Shown: positions 1-12,516 of the stretch, piece after piece | Layout of the letters: every line of letters starts with the position of its first letter | How positions within the stretch are numbered: position 1 is the stretch's first letter | NCBI GenBank assembly: GCA_951217055.1 | Contig: OX578277.1 | Location: 11,469,834 to 11,533,833, forward strand | From: Gerris lacustris | Lineage: Eukaryota; Arthropoda; Insecta; Hemiptera; Gerridae | Reading direction: 5' to 3' | DNA length: 64,000 nt | Made by a program: the position numbers and the translations under genes | Notes under the pieces: model-generated | What the model was told of the DNA's origin: nothing | Seen by the model: the letters and a program-made list of their open reading frames with translations, nothing else | The model's database searches: none

Positions 1-932
1 TAATAAAAAAAAAAGTTCTAATACAATACTCGTAAAAATTACGAAGGTTAGTGTTAAGCGCCTACAAAGTATGGTTATTATTCTAGGGTTAAATATAAAT
101 GATAAAATCACACTGCTTAGTATACGATGCTAACTACTTATACATGGCAAAACAAAAGAGAGAAAATTAATTAAAAGTAACTAATTTTCGACCTCGGTGG
201 AGCGCCGCTGGCGCCGAAGAACAGCAAAATGTTGGACTTTTGTCCAGTTTTCACCATGAAATAGTGGTTTAATCGAAAAAATGATTCTATTATTTAATAA
301 AGTAGGCGAAATTTTATACTATTAAAAAAAATCACCTTTTTAACACTATTACTTTAACATTTACAGCCCTTCAAAAATGGAGTTTTTCTCAATAGGTTTT
401 TATTGCAAATATAATTTCAAATTACGCCTTATTGAAGTTGGGATTATCTTTTGGGACGTTGCAGTATTGACGCACTAAATGTTGAGTAGGAGGTAGGTGG
501 GAGTCAGGCTAGATTGAATGTTGCCTTAGCCGATTTTACGAGAGGATTGTACTGTAGGTCATTGAGGTTATCCTATATATATCCCCATATATTGCCACCA
601 ACAACAACTGTGGCATCAGGGTCAGAAATATTGTGGCCGCTGTATGAAGGTGTAGCTCATTCTCAAGAAATGAACATACATTCTTTTTTCCGTGGTAGGC
701 TGTGAAATAGTAACTTCAGAGCCTAAAAAGCATAGCTAAAATCCATTTTTTCATTACGTGGACTTAAAAAATCTTTTCATTACTCCTAGCTGTAAAGAAT
801 TTTTTTTTATCTACTCCCGGCAGCAAAATTAAACATTAATTAACTGTTTTTAGGCTGGAAAGTACTATTTCCCTGATTTATCATTAAAATATTAAAAACA
901 GGCAGAAAAGTAGTTAAAACAGTCAGGAAAAT
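1..932. other. AT-rich stretch, no gene seen
   Basis: I see no coding region that resembles a known family. A 63-codon frame at 514-705 is open but has no recognisable motif and lies in simple AT-rich sequence. The last part, from about 898, shares a short stretch around 'aaacaggcagaaaagta' with the hairpin at 33216-33560. Confidence 0.5.
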
Positions 933-958
933 ACTTTCTCTGCCGAGGCAGAGAAAGT
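933..958. repeat. Short near-perfect palindrome
   Basis: Twelve-base arms (ACTTTCTCTGCC and its complement) surround a 2-base centre. The adjoining 'aaacaggcagaaaagta' also occurs in the 345-bp hairpin at 33216-33560, so this is probably the end of a dispersed hairpin-ended repeat. Confidence 0.6.
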
Positions 959-1293
959 AACAGTATTTACCACTGATTGTCATAACCTCTTATTCTGGCA
1001 AGAACAGTTTATACTATTATATCTATCTTATACAATTATATATTATAGTTAAATAAGTAATATTTAATAAATAAACGTTTTAATAATAAAATAATTTGTT
1101 TATATTTGTTAATTCTGTTAAATAAGTTCAATGATTAGTAGATCTTTAACCATTATCTGTAAACATTGAACATCCATATTATTTTTATTATTTAAGTCAT
1201 TCTAGATTAGACTAGCTACTTTTCTTGATGTATCCTAGTTACTTATTTTCTTGTAAGCAATAGAAGATATCTTTAATACTTTTAGTAATCTAA

Positions 1294-1425
1294 TTAAACG
1301 AAATAACAAAATAGACTAACGCTTAAACGAAAATGACAAAACAAACTAACTATTAAACGAAAATAACAAAACAGACGAATACTTAAACGAAAATGACAAA
1401 ACAAACTAACTCTTAAACGAAAATA
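1294..1425. repeat. Tandem repeat, about 30-bp unit, 4-5 copies
   Basis: The unit 'ttaaacgaaaatgacaaaac' followed by 'aaactaac' recurs at about 29-30 bp spacing with few substitutions. An 84-codon frame on the minus strand reads (LFCHFRLS)-like repeats, but this is just the tandem repeat read in frame and not a gene. A similar 'taaacgaaaa' motif appears near 35880. Confidence 0.75.
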
Positions 1426-1999
1426 AACTAAAGCTTTGAAAAAATTGACGATTGATAAAAAATATCCAAAACATCCAAAAAAAAAAAAAAAAAAAAAATC
1501 AACGATCAATAAAAAAAAGTGGAAATTTTTACTACAATAATAAAGCAAGTTTTATTCCACTTAAATGAATATTTTTCTTTTAAAGCATTATGTTAATGTT
1601 TTACTCAAGAAAAAACTGCAGGAAAAATGTTTAGAGGGAGAGTTAAAAAGGATTTATACTTTTTTTTTAATGTATCTCTTTTAGATGCTTTTTTATAATT
1701 ATTTTTAACGAGAAATGAAATTTATCATAAAATATTAATTAATGTTAATTAGGAGAGGAAAAAAAAAAAAAAAAAATACTGGAAGGCATATTAAAACGGG
1801 TTTTTTGTATTTTATAAAATATTTATTGAAATATTTAATGAACAAAAATTATGGTTTAATTTAATATTTTCTACTTCAATTTATAACAGCTATTAATAAT
1901 GACATACATTAACTATCATTGTAATATTAATTAAAATGTATAATGTATAGTTTTATTAATAATATTATATATTTTCATTATAATATGTATAATTAATTA
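1426..1999. other. AT-rich stretch with A-tracts, no gene
   Basis: Contains A homopolymers near 1479-1497 and 1759-1776 and otherwise low-complexity AT-rich sequence. Nothing else recognised. Confidence 0.5.
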
Positions 2000-2277
2000 T
2001 TCTTATTCAGGTCTGTATGGAGTGTTATCATAAATATAATATAGACCTGTTTTCTTTATGAGGAAATACATTTTTTCAAATAAAATTATAATGATTAAAG
2101 GGAACGGATTTAAATAAATAGCATCTATGTATTAACAGGTGAATTGCCGGGAAGGAAAGTAACAAAGAAAAATAAATAAAGTTATATTTAAGGAGGAATT
2201 TTTAAAGGTCATAGATGATGCCTCAAAGGAGGTTAAATATAACTTAATACTCTACAAACCTGAATAAGAATGAGTAT
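2000..2277. repeat. Degenerate inverted repeat, possible MITE
   Basis: The sequence 'ttcttattcaggtctgtatg' near 2000 and 'acaaacctgaataagaa' near 2270 are imperfect inverted copies of about 34 bases. The interior is not recognised, and no clear target-site duplication is visible. Confidence 0.4.
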
Positions 2278-2881
2278 AGTATAGAATTAAAGGCTAATTT
2301 ACTACGAATATGATAAATTTTGTTTCTAAATAAATAGTTATAATGAACTGCCATTTTCAGCTATAAGGGACTATGTACATTATAGACACGATGAAAATAA
2401 ACATTTTTGGTACTTTGAGTCGGATATTTATATGTATATTTCAGTTTGACTTCCGCATATAACGAAATTGGGTTTTCCAGAAAAAACATTCTCTATATAG
2501 AATTAATTTTTTTTTTAAAAATGAGTGGTCCTGGAAAAGAAAGATTTTTGTCCTGCACCATTTTCACCCATTACAAAACTGCTACCTCTAAGTCTTCATA
2601 CTTAGAATCTCTAGATCTTTTTTAAAATGTCCGCTTGTTCCGTACAGTTTAAATATTGAATCCTGATTTTTCAAAATTGTTGACAATGAACTCGAAGCGA
2701 TTTCATAAATTTACAGGATACTTCTTTGTTCTTTAATCCTCTATCTACGTCTTTCAATAAATTAATTATACCTGAAAGTGGTTTTCTTTCAGACATTTGT
2801 AGGGTGAATATATTATGCTGTAAAAAGTCAAGAGTTTTATAAATAACCTAAATGAATTCTAATCTAAGAATAAGAGAATTC
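2278..2881. other. No gene seen
   Basis: AT-rich unique-looking sequence without a long frame, repeat or RNA gene that I can recognise. Confidence 0.45.
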
Positions 2882-3569
2882 TATATGAGGAGCTTAGTAT
2901 CAAAGACGGACAAGAGCACATTTCAAAATTTTACAGGAGAGCCGAAAAACTGTAGCTCAAATTCTACCGGTGCTAGAGCAATGATTTTTTTTTCTGTAGA
3001 TTCTAATAGTCAAAACTAGTTAGAAGTACTGAAACCGTGAATTTCTTTGATATTTTAGCTGCTAAATGGAGTTAAAAAGTGAAGTTATCCACTTTTGAAA
3101 CAAAAACAAGGTTTTGTCCGTTTTTGAAGCAAAATGACGTTGAAAATAATGGTTAGAATAATAATATTGGAGACATTTTTTTTTCACGCTTTTCAGAATT
3201 CTTAGGGGGTAGTGCCCCCAAATTTAGAGCTAAAATTGATTTCTCGATTTCCCCTCAGAGTATCATTTTTCTAAACATGTCATTCAGATGCTAAAGCCCG
3301 CAGTGCATCATAGGAACGAGTTAGTAAAATGCAGCCTCCTGATTGGCTGTTTCGGTTATGTCCACTTTTGAAGCAAAACGTGTGTTGACTTGTCCGCATT
3401 TGAAACAAAACTACAAATATTATTGCATTTTTACCCCTTTTCTGGTCGTTTTTTATGCAAATGGATAGCCGAATCTGATGCAGCAGCCAAAAATCTATAA
3501 GAAACAATCGATAACTGAAACTCGGAAAAAATGTCGAATGTCCGCCTTTGATACTAGGATCCTCATATA
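2882..3569. mobile_element. TIR element with TA flanks, Tc1/mariner-type MITE candidate
   Basis: The ends are inverted repeats of about 30 bp: 'tatgaggagcttagtatcaa' on the left and the complement of 'tatgaggatcctagtatcaa' on the right. Both are flanked by TA, which fits a TA target site. No transposase frame is present. The interior (about 3165-3280) matches the end of RepA in reverse, including the 'gtagtgcccccaaattt' stretch, so either RepA fragments were captured or the two families share a module. Confidence 0.55.
3165..3280 (-). repeat. RepA fragment (3' part)
   Basis: Matches the RepA block around 'gggggtagtgcccccaaatt' that is also present at 7380-7450, 36850-36900 and 63490-63560. 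It lies inside the TIR element 2882-3569. Confidence 0.55.
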
Positions 3570-3814
3570 CTGTGCAAATATTATTACAATTCCACTTAAA
3601 TTAATGGAGAAAGTATATGTGTAAGAAACTCCTAAAAAATTATTCTAAGAAAATAAAGGAATGCAATGAAACTATGTAATACCATTATTAATTCGTAGAA
3701 AGTTTGTCGATCGGTCCTTTATCCTTATTTTAATTAATTTTGTTCCTTGTATGGAAATTATTTTCATTTGTAGAAACACTTTTATAAAGAGGATTCGTGG
3801 GAAATAGTAAATAT

Positions 3815-4150
3815 ATTGCCAATTATTGTGGCATATAGCTTCCTCGCATCCTATCACGTACTTTATTGATTTTATGCTTTTACAAGGTATTATTGAGAAA
3901 TGTATTTAATTATTTCTCTCGTATTTTTAATTATGTCAAAATTGTTACTTGATCTCACATGAATTAAACTATCGTAATTTAGCAAAATTTTAAGCGCAGA
4001 CGGTTGAAATTAATCCGGTGCTATCTCCGGTCTACATTCGAGAAACCATCAAAATTTAATAAAAATCAGAAGAATACTTTTGAAGATATAATGTATATAG
4101 GTGTTAATAAATGTATTGCGAAAAAACATGTGTGCATGTTAAAGAGAAAA
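3815..4150 (+). repeat. RepB copy, left part (split by insertion)
   Basis: Begins near the RepB start motif 'gtggcatatagcttcctcgc' and runs through 'aagtacttttgaagatata'-type sequence seen in the uninterrupted copy at 16507-17121. It breaks off at about 4150, where a foldback element begins, and continues at 5148. Confidence 0.7.
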
Positions 4151-4436
4151 ATAATCCTACCGCGGGGTTCCGCAAGCCGAGCGAATTTCCATTGGAAATT
4201 TGTAGTTCAATGTTGTGCAGTTTAAACTTCCTTCATAACTACTACCATTTTGTGTGTTATTTTAAGTTAGGATAATTTAAAAGAATTATTTTAGTTGGAT
4301 TAGGGTTTTTAGAATATTGTTTAGTTAAATATAATCGTAGTAGTTTAAAAGAAGTTTAAACTGCATAACATTGAACTACAAATTTCCAATGGATATCGCT
4401 CAGCTTGTGGAACCCCGCGGTAGGATTATTTTAAAA
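4151..4436. mobile_element. Foldback MITE FB1, copy 1
   Basis: About 280 bp with inverted arms of roughly 90 bases. The left arm starts 'aataatcctaccgcggggtt' and the right arm ends with its complement. Both arms contain 'aatttccattggaaatttg'-like and 'gtttaaactt' stretches. The central spacer is AT-rich with no ORF. A second copy at 22913-23191 has the spacer in the opposite orientation. Non-autonomous; the superfamily cannot be assigned from the ends. Confidence 0.7.
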
Positions 4437-5147
<711 letters not shown>

Positions 5148-5428
5148 AAAGTTTGAAAACAAAATATGGGACCAACAATGGGCTAATTATATTCTACCTT
5201 TTAAATTTCCTTAATATCGGTTTAATGTTCTTTAGATAAGTTTTTAAGAAATGTTGGTTCGAAAAAAATTGAGAAACAGACCGATAGACATACACGGAGT
5301 CAAAAATGTTTGCTGATGTCTGAAACGGATTTCTGTCTTGGAATTTTTGAAATCACAGACCAAGAAAATGTTCTTTCATCAGAACGATCACATAGCTCTT
5401 ATTACCTTCGGTAAGCTCGGGAGCAAAC
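5148..5428 (+). repeat. RepB copy, right part
   Basis: Continues the copy interrupted at 4150. It carries 'gggaccaacaatgggctaat', the degenerate (GACA)-type stretch near 5275, and the RepB terminus 'ttaccttcggtaagctcg'. Confidence 0.7.
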
Positions 5429-6224
5429 AACTCGAGAGAAAAAATACAATAACAAATAATAGACTTCAAAAGATTTTTTCGCTACACTGAATGCGAGAAG
5501 ATCTTTATTTAGAATAGTGCTAATCAAAGGTTGAAGATAAAGCTGATAACTTATCAACACTGACTTTCCGCTTCACTCACTCAATGCACATGTGAGTAAA
5601 GGGAGGTATAAAATGTGAAAAGTAGCAATCCTGCTTTGTCACATAAATTCTACTTTTATTCTTTACATAGTTTTTTTTTTTTTTTTTACTTTCTTTCACC
5701 ATTTGAACAACACTGCTATGACCTTTAATAAACCGACTCGAATAAAAGAAAATAAATGGGAAATAACTGTTTTCCTTGAAGAGAGAAAAAAATAATTTTT
5801 TTTTTTTCCTCTCCAATTCCAATTTGGCGGGAAATAAATAACTTCTGTAGTTCACCGGTAAATCTCAGATTTATTAAGAAATTGATTTTATTTGATAAAA
5901 GAAAAACACAACGTGTAACGAACCTAGCGGCTTAAAGTTTAACGAATATTAAACTAATAATAATTTTGTAGAAAAGAGAAAAATTTCCAATTATTTATAA
6001 TGTTGTATATGAAAGGTATTTCTTTTGTTCACCTGAAATATCTGATTCGTCTGTAACTGACAGATTTCTTTACGAATATAATTCAAATTGGTTTAGAAAC
6101 TATTTTTTTTAAAACCTAGTGACAGTGGACTAAGAAGATTATTTTTCATAAAATTGTCTTTAATATATTTAAAATTATTTAATATACATTTTTATATTTT
6201 TTAATAGTCTATTAAACCAATTGA
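5429..6224. other. No gene seen
   Basis: AT-rich stretch with a T-run near 5670-5688. The minus-strand frame at 5577-5855 is low complexity and lysine-rich and is not convincing as a protein. Confidence 0.45.
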
Positions 6225-6790
6225 GAAAAATATAAAATAGACTGCCAATTAGTGTGGCACATAGCTTCCTCGCATCCTATCATGTACTTTATTGTTATAA
6301 TGTTTATTGTGAAAAAACTATTAATAGTTTTAGCTATCTTTAACACTTCATAGCGGTGTCGCTGTTGGTTTTACTAAAAAATTGTATTTAAAAAAAAATG
6401 TTTCTCTCATTGAATAGATGAAGTTAGATATTTTTCCCGAGCTAAAATTCCAATTTTAAATTTGAAGTTCACGTTTACGCGAGCGTTGCTCGTGAACGAT
6501 TGGACGGATAACGTTGTCCAACAAACTCGTCCTGGGCATTGGTAAAATGAACATGTCTACCAAATTTCATCAAAATCGGTCGGCATTTACTCAAGTTATC
6601 GTCACACGTTTCATAATTCGCGGACACACAGACCGACAGACAGACAGACAGACACGAGACCAAAAATGTTCCCTGAAGTCTGAAACGGATTTCTGTCTGG
6701 GAATTTTTAAAATGGAGGCATAAAAGTTTTTCGTTCTCAAAAGTGAACACAATGCTTCTGTTACCTTCGGTAAGCTCGGAAGCAAAATGA
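6225..6790 (+). repeat. Mosaic of RepB ends with a RepC middle
   Basis: The first 90 bases match the RepB start ('gtgtggcacatagcttcctc') and the last 130 bases match the RepB end ('tgttccctgaagtctgaaac' to 'ttaccttcggtaagctcg'). The central 320 bases match RepC ('cacgtttacgcgagcgttgc', 'accaaatttcatcaaaatcg'). The junctions lie near 6310 and in the (GACA)n tract near 6640. Confidence 0.65.
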
Positions 6791-6956
6791 AAAAAAAAAA
6801 AAAAAAAAAATAGGAATTTTTATTTTGATTTATGATAATATAGTATAGATATAAGATAAACGTTTATTTTATATAAACGCTTAACCTTTACATTTTACAA
6901 TTTTTGATCCTCAATGACAGATTATAATTCTAAATCTATGTATTAATACAACCACT

Positions 6957-6988
6957 GACTGACTCACTGACTGACTCACTGACTGGAT
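6957..6988. repeat. Short (TGACTCAC)-type tandem repeat
   Basis: The motif ctgactgactcactgactga is repeated over about 30 bases. Confidence 0.7.
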
Positions 6989-7175
6989 CATCACGATATA
7001 TCTGCAAAAAATAGATGTATGACCATGCAATTTTGTAGGTAGGGTTTAGCACCTAGGTTCTCACTAAGAAATATATAATTTTTATTTATTAATTTCCATA
7101 TAAAAGGGCGGCCATTTATAAGCAGAATTTGTCAAAGCGGTATTTCTGGAAACAGTTTCTCTTGAATATTGCAAT

Positions 7176-7565
7176 TTTTACTTTTTCATTTAAAGTAAAT
7201 TGTGATGGCTCGAAAATTGGATTTTGAGATTTTGATGGATTTACACGTTTTGAGGTCCCCTGAGTCCAAAAAAGTGGTTTTTAAAAAATGTCTGTCTTTC
7301 GTCTGTGCAGGCCTGTGGAGCCTTCAAAACTACTAGGCGGATTTAGACGAAATTTAAGCTCAAAAAAATTATACACCAAGGTGAAATCGAGAAATAATTT
7401 TTAGCTCCAAATTTGGGGGCTCTACCCCCCAAAAAGTCTACAAAATAGTGGGGAAAAATATTTTCCGAAAACGGTTAAAAAGGTTTAGGTTAAAAAAAAA
7501 CCTCTAAAATGTAGTTAATTTAAATACGAATCTAACGATATGAGCCGTTTTCCCTAACAATAAAT
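7176..7565 (+). repeat. RepA copy (5' part)
   Basis: Starts with T5 and a hairpin-like 'actttttcatttaaagtaaa', then 'ttgtgatggctcgaaaattg' and 'gagtccaaaaaagtggtttt', matching the copy at 36621. It ends near 'gagccgttttccc', so it lacks the right half. Confidence 0.7.
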
Positions 7566-8721
7566 AAATGTATCTTGTAAACCCAAAACAGCTAGATCAA
7601 ATGGAAAATACTGGATGAAGAAATTATGTATAATATAATGTTTAATGCCAGTTGCGGCAGATAGATGTAAGTTAATGAAGTTAAATAAAGGGAATTTTAT
7701 TTAATAATGATCAATTTCTTCTAGATACATAACTCCTACAAAAACTCAAGTTGGTCCTTTGGGCCGGATTATTTCTTCAAAATAATTAAAATTATATAAA
7801 GTAAATTTAAATTGTCTCTGGCTGCCTACAAGTATTGTCACAATATCAATTTATTATCAAAACATTGATTAAATTGAAATTTAATTCACATAATGTAAAA
7901 TTACATTTCGATGTAACTTTCAAAAGTTTGTGTTGATTGCGTCATCTGATCAATTTCGAACTAACATTATCTTGCAACTACACTATTTGGGATAAACCGA
8001 GACAAGAACAAGAAGTTAGTCTATTGTTACATAGAACACAATACTTTCCAAAAAAAAAGATAATGCACATCTTAAAAATGTATTCTTTATCATTTCTTTT
8101 AGATACTATTCTAAGATATATTTTTCGGATAAAAATGTCCAAAATCGAATTTCAAATATCCCCCTCCCCTCGCCTTTTTTACCTTCAATATCTTTGTTTG
8201 TTTGTAGCATATATACCTTTGGTCATTTTGACGAGGAAACAATACAGCAGTCATTTTTTAAATGTTTTTTGGGGGATGCTGAATACGAACTTCAAATTTG
8301 CCACCTCGTAAAAGTGATGCGTTCTGAGAAAAATAGGAAAAACTACGAAAAAAAAAGCTATTTTTTTCAGTTTTTCGCTTGTTGTTTGAAATATTCGCAC
8401 ACTTAGAGAAAAGTGTACGTATTCAAAAGTAAACTTCATTAAATGAACTAAAATTTAGGGTGTCTTAAGTTATTTTTGTTAATAACATAAAAGTTATTAA
8501 TGTTAAATGATTTTTGCCCTGCTTTTGACAAAAGCAGTTTAAACGCTAGAGCGCATTGAAAATTGACAAAAATATTCAAAATTGGCTTTGCACATATTCT
8601 TTTTATTGGGGTTTAGCTTAGAAACTGTAAAACTAAAAACTTTTAGAAAAAAGTCACCCGTGACAAAGAAATAAATTGCCTATGATTTATGTCTCTTAAG
8701 GTTTTTTACTCAGAGGAACAC
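7566..8721. other. No gene recognised
   Basis: The plus-strand frame at 7937-8311 (124 codons) is aromatic-rich and resembles random AT-rich translation; I recognise no domain. The 20-mer 'tggtcctttgggccggatta' at 7753 recurs with one change near 54258, and its reverse-strand core (agctcaaaggaccaa) occurs at 59355. This suggests a small dispersed motif. Confidence 0.4.
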
Positions 8722-9075
8722 TTAAGGCGCAAGAGCACTTTGAAATGTTGTGTATGTAAGACGTAGCGGGAAAACCATGTACAACTCATAATTCAATGTT
8801 TGCGAAAATCGCTTGAAAATGGAACTAGAAGGTCCGGGCTGCTCCACTTTCTCAAATGGTTCACAATGCTCGACAGAAGAAGGGCGGGGCAGCTCATCTG
8901 AATGATCGAAGAGAAAAATAAGCATGATACTTAAGAATGATATTTAAGAATAAATAGTTTCATTTTTAGCATGTCTGTAGAGTAATGAAAATACCTTGTG
9001 TCGAAGCTGCTATAGCTTGGGCCCGTGGTTGATCATTAGGATCATTCATGTCATCGACATTATCAGCGTAATGTG
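8722..9075 (-). pseudogene. Possible two-exon coding remnant, function unknown
   Basis: On the minus strand an open segment (about 9075 to 8995) reads YADNVDDMNDPNDQPRAQAI and then AASTQ. It is followed by a GT donor (gtattttc). After a 97-bp intron (8994-8898) with a T-rich tract and a CAG acceptor, a second segment continues in the same phase: DELPRPSSVEHCEPF, QPGPSSSIFKRF, ending at a stop near 8722. Acidic, proline/serine-rich, soluble-looking residues unlike the surrounding AT-rich noise, together with matching splice phase, suggest a real but partial gene or transposon ORF. The upstream exon is cut by an in-frame TAA, and no start is identifiable. No family recognised. Confidence 0.35.
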
Positions 9076-9237
9076 ATTATAACAAAAGACTTAAAACCTT
9101 AGATTGACTGTGAGGAAGTCAAGCAAACAAAATCCATCGATGTAATGTTTAGTGACACAATGGTGCCTGCAGTATATCAGGAGAACTTCCTTGCCAATTC
9201 AAGGAACAAAAGTTGACTGATTTCCATGCTGATTTTT

Positions 9238-10191
9238 AGGGTTTCGTTGGTAAAACCAAAAAAAGAAACCCTTATAGTTTCGTTCATGTGTCTGTCTGTC
9301 TGTCACTCTGTACGGTTCCAATAACTTTTGAATAAAAAGAGATAGAAACGTGAAACTTTCCAATATTAAACATCGTTTTGACGCGCACACAGGAAAAATA
9401 TAGTGAACTCAAAATTATCAGCTGTTCAAATCCAAAATGGTGGATAACTCACGTCATGCGAAAAAAATCTTTTTTTTAAATTTTAATGATGATTTTTATC
9501 AAATGAAAGGTATTAAAGAGTAGATTACAAATATATATATATCACTTAGGGAAAGTGTTCAATTTTCGGCGCCATTTTGTCAAAAAACATCGAAATTTTG
9601 CGTGTTTCCCCCCCCCCCCCCCCCTAAAATCGTATTTCCGCTCATACTAAAAATATAGAAAAATATGCAAAATGTGTGGTCTGGTGGGCCATAGAAAAAA
9701 TTAGATTAGCAATTTGATCTGATTTACTGAGAATCCAAAATGGCGGGGATAATTCATGTCACACGAAAATAAATATTTTTTTTAAATTTTGGGTGGGGTA
9801 TTGAAGAGTAGATTACAAATATATATATATCACTTAGGGAAAGCGTTTAATTTTTCCCGCCATTTTGTCAAAAAACATCGAAATTTAGCTTGTCCCCCTG
9901 AAACTATATTTCCGCTCTTACTAAAAATATAGAAAAATATGCAAAATGTGCAGTCTGATGGGCCAAAGAAAAAATAAGAATAGCAACTTGGTCGGATTAA
10001 CTGGGAATCCAAGATGGCGGCTAATTGCTGTCACGGGGAAAAAAATATTTTTTTCAAAATTTTGAGTGGGGTATCAAGTGAAAGGTATTGAAGAGTAGAT
10101 TACAAAATTGTCTACGCCATTTTGTCAAAAACATCCAAATCCCCCCCCCCCCCAACTACTAATTTCATGTTTACAACACCAACGAAACCCT
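9238..10191 (-). mobile_element. RepT TIR element, copy 1
   Basis: Terminal inverted repeats of 14 bp, AGGGTTTCGTTGGT, face each other exactly and are flanked by T-runs. The interior has a (TCTG)n stretch near 9290 and about three degenerate tandem units of roughly 290 bp, each containing 'tattgaagagtagattacaa' and 'gccattttgtcaaaaa' and, in two cases, a C-run. No transposase. Related to the copies at 20335, 38413 and 50083; the orientation given is relative to the 38413 copy. Confidence 0.65.
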
Positions 10192-10986
10192 TTTTACGTG
10201 AGACTTCACGCACTACCAATTTATTAATTTCATCTTAGCCAAGCTGCAAATTAAATGAATCTGAGTTTTTGACATTTTCATGTCTTGTCTATGGCACATA
10301 AACCCGAAAAGCGTTACCAAATCGGCCCTCCCGATCGGCTACCTATCACTTCTCACTCTCTTCGCTTCTCGCCACCACTCTAGTAGTCGCTCTCGATTAT
10401 TCTGCGCTGTCAAAAGTAAATAGTAATTGTATAAAGAGTATAGACGCACAGAGTTCTTACATATCGATTTTTTCCCGCCACAAAATGAATGTCACTATAT
10501 TTGTGTGATTTATATAGAGAGTGACGAAACGAAATAATTATTTACCCGTTAAAAATCAGATTGTAAAAGAAGGAAGGTGTTTTTTAGTTGAGCCTTTTTT
10601 TACAATTTTGAGTGTTAGGTTATAAAAGGTCATGACAGTACTGTTCAAAATAGTTTTATAAAGGTGGAAAGAAATTCTAAGGAATGATCTAGAGTTGAAT
10701 TCAGGTGTCAGTACAGGGTTGCCACTTCACATGTCGTTTTTTTAGCCTAGAATAGGGAATTCAGTGTTGACACGTTATCAGCTTCCTTGAACCTTTTGTA
10801 CCACTATTCTATATCGAGACCCTTCCACTTCACCTTGTTGAGTAAAACAATTCGTTTGATGTTTTTCACTCTTTATTTTTCCCCAATCTCTTTTTAGACA
10901 ATAACCAGGTTTTACCCTCTTTTTTTATTCTTATATAGGTTTAAAATAAAAGATGTTACACTTTTTTGTGGCAACACTGACAAATA
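10192..10986. other. No gene seen
   Basis: Mixed-composition sequence including a CT-rich patch near 10330-10400. No ORF or repeat family recognised. Confidence 0.4.
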
Positions 10987-11230
10987 TTAAAAGGGAAATA
11001 CAGTATGGAGGAATAAGTTACTTTGCACAAGTCTCACCTCTCTGGGAATCCAACCAAGATTGTTTTTTAGTATTTGGACTTCGGTTTCTAGGACATTATT
11101 AGGTTGTCATTACAAGACAGAAGGATAAGTTACTTTACACATCCTATCTATGAGATTATTAGTGTGGAACATGTTTCAACTCTCTGTGAATCGAACCCTC
11201 TGGGAATTGAATAAATTGCTTAGATGAAAG
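10987..11230 (-). repeat. RepI degenerate units
   Basis: Two imperfect units with 'agtctcacctctctgggaat' and 'acatgtttcaactctctgtg'. On the other strand they match 'ccagagaggtgagacatgt' in the tandem cluster at 49684-50078. Confidence 0.5.
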
Positions 11231-11334
11231 GAAATCGTGAAACGAAGTTTATGTTTCGAGACTCGCCAAAGAGAAAGATTTTTTTAAAGTGAAATTAACA
11301 AAATTTTCTGCCAGCTGTAAAACAATCTTTCACT

Positions 11335-11400
11335 TGTACGAGTCTCGAACCTTCGACTCCTGATTCTGCAGGCACACGCGCTTACCACTGCACCACGGAA
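11335..11400 (-). pseudogene. tRNA-like remnant, probably a SINE head
   Basis: On the minus strand the order is tgcagtggtaagcgcg (box A-like), then about 30 bases, then ggttcgagactc (box B). The spacing fits a tRNA, but the anticodon arm is imperfect (CCTG/CAGG around a 6-base loop) and no acceptor stem closes. More likely a tRNA-derived SINE head or tRNA pseudogene than a working tRNA gene. Confidence 0.45.
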
Positions 11401-11516
11401 GTATTATCCAAACTATATTTCACTACACAGAATTGGTATACAAGCGTAATAATATAGCAACTCAACACATAGACGTTTACACATAGTCACGAATGCATAG
11501 AAGACATGACAATATT

Positions 11517-12010
11517 TACAGGGTGGTCCAAAAGTCTCTCTCTCCCCCCCCCCCCTCTTAACTTTTGAACGGTTTGAGATAAATTAATGAAACTGGGGGA
11601 TCTCTACCATGCACAGGAAAGTTTATTTCCATGCAATCGCGCACTAGGGGCAACCAATCACTTTGCCCCCAGGTCACCCAACTTCAAAATTTCAAATTTG
11701 GAGTGTATATTTTTGATAGTATATTTAGATTCTACGGTGAAAAAGAATAAACTTTTACTTGAAACTTTTAATTTTGCCCCCTATAGAAGGGCAAAGATAG
11801 CAAAATAACCCGATAATACGTTGTAAAATCTAAACGGTTTGAGATAAATTAATGAAACTTAGGGGTTCCGTACCATGTAAAGGGAAGTTTGTTTTCATGC
11901 AATCGCGCAGTAGGGGCAACCACCCATTTTGCCCCCAGGCCACCTAACTTCAAAATTGTAACCTAGAGTGTATATTTTTTAATAGCATATTTAGATTCTA
12001 CGGTTAAAAA
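11517..12010 (+). repeat. RepP, two tandem units
   Basis: The first unit starts 'acagggtggtccaaaagtct', a common start for insect TA-site MITEs, then a C-run and 'cttttgaacggtttgagata'. A second, shorter unit starts near 11831. Shared landmarks are 'catgcaatcgcgca', 'ggggcaacca' and 'tagattctacggt'. A related single copy is at 61713-62010. Confidence 0.6.
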
Positions 12011-12516
12011 TTTAAATCTAAAATTTTAATAGATAAATTATTTTAAATATTTCATACCTTCACATCAATGCAAAGTTAGTTGGTGTCAATTTCCACTTAG
12101 TTCGTTCAATCTGAAAATAAAAAAAGTTAAAATTAAAAAATAAAAAATAAATAAAACATCGTCAGCTAGGATTGTGCTACATAACATCTTCACATTAAAA
12201 AAAAAATACGAATGTTCACATAAGTATAAGATAATGTCATGCCACTGAGAATTGAACGGGAAATTGTTTTGGCATGTTTCAATTTCCAGGAGGGTCACAT
12301 TTTTTTTATTCAAGATTAAATGAGTGCAGAAGGTGAAAATTTATATGGTAATATTTTTAAGCTTTTTTCCTCAAACTATTTCTTGTAAAATCGAGTTAAC
12401 CAAACATACATGCGTACGTGGGAGACAAGGCAATGGCCCATAGTCCAGAATTTAGGGGGGGGGGGGGTCGAAATAATATATTATTTTTTAAGCATCATCT
12501 CTTATTCTTTTTATTA
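12011..12516. other. No gene seen; G-run
   Basis: AT-rich with a 13-base G-run near 12455-12467. The minus-strand frame 12086-12313 has no recognised domain. Confidence 0.45.

Noticed and set aside
7937..8311. 124-codon plus-strand frame
   Set aside because: Composition matches random AT-rich DNA, no motif, and the overlapping frames are equally open.
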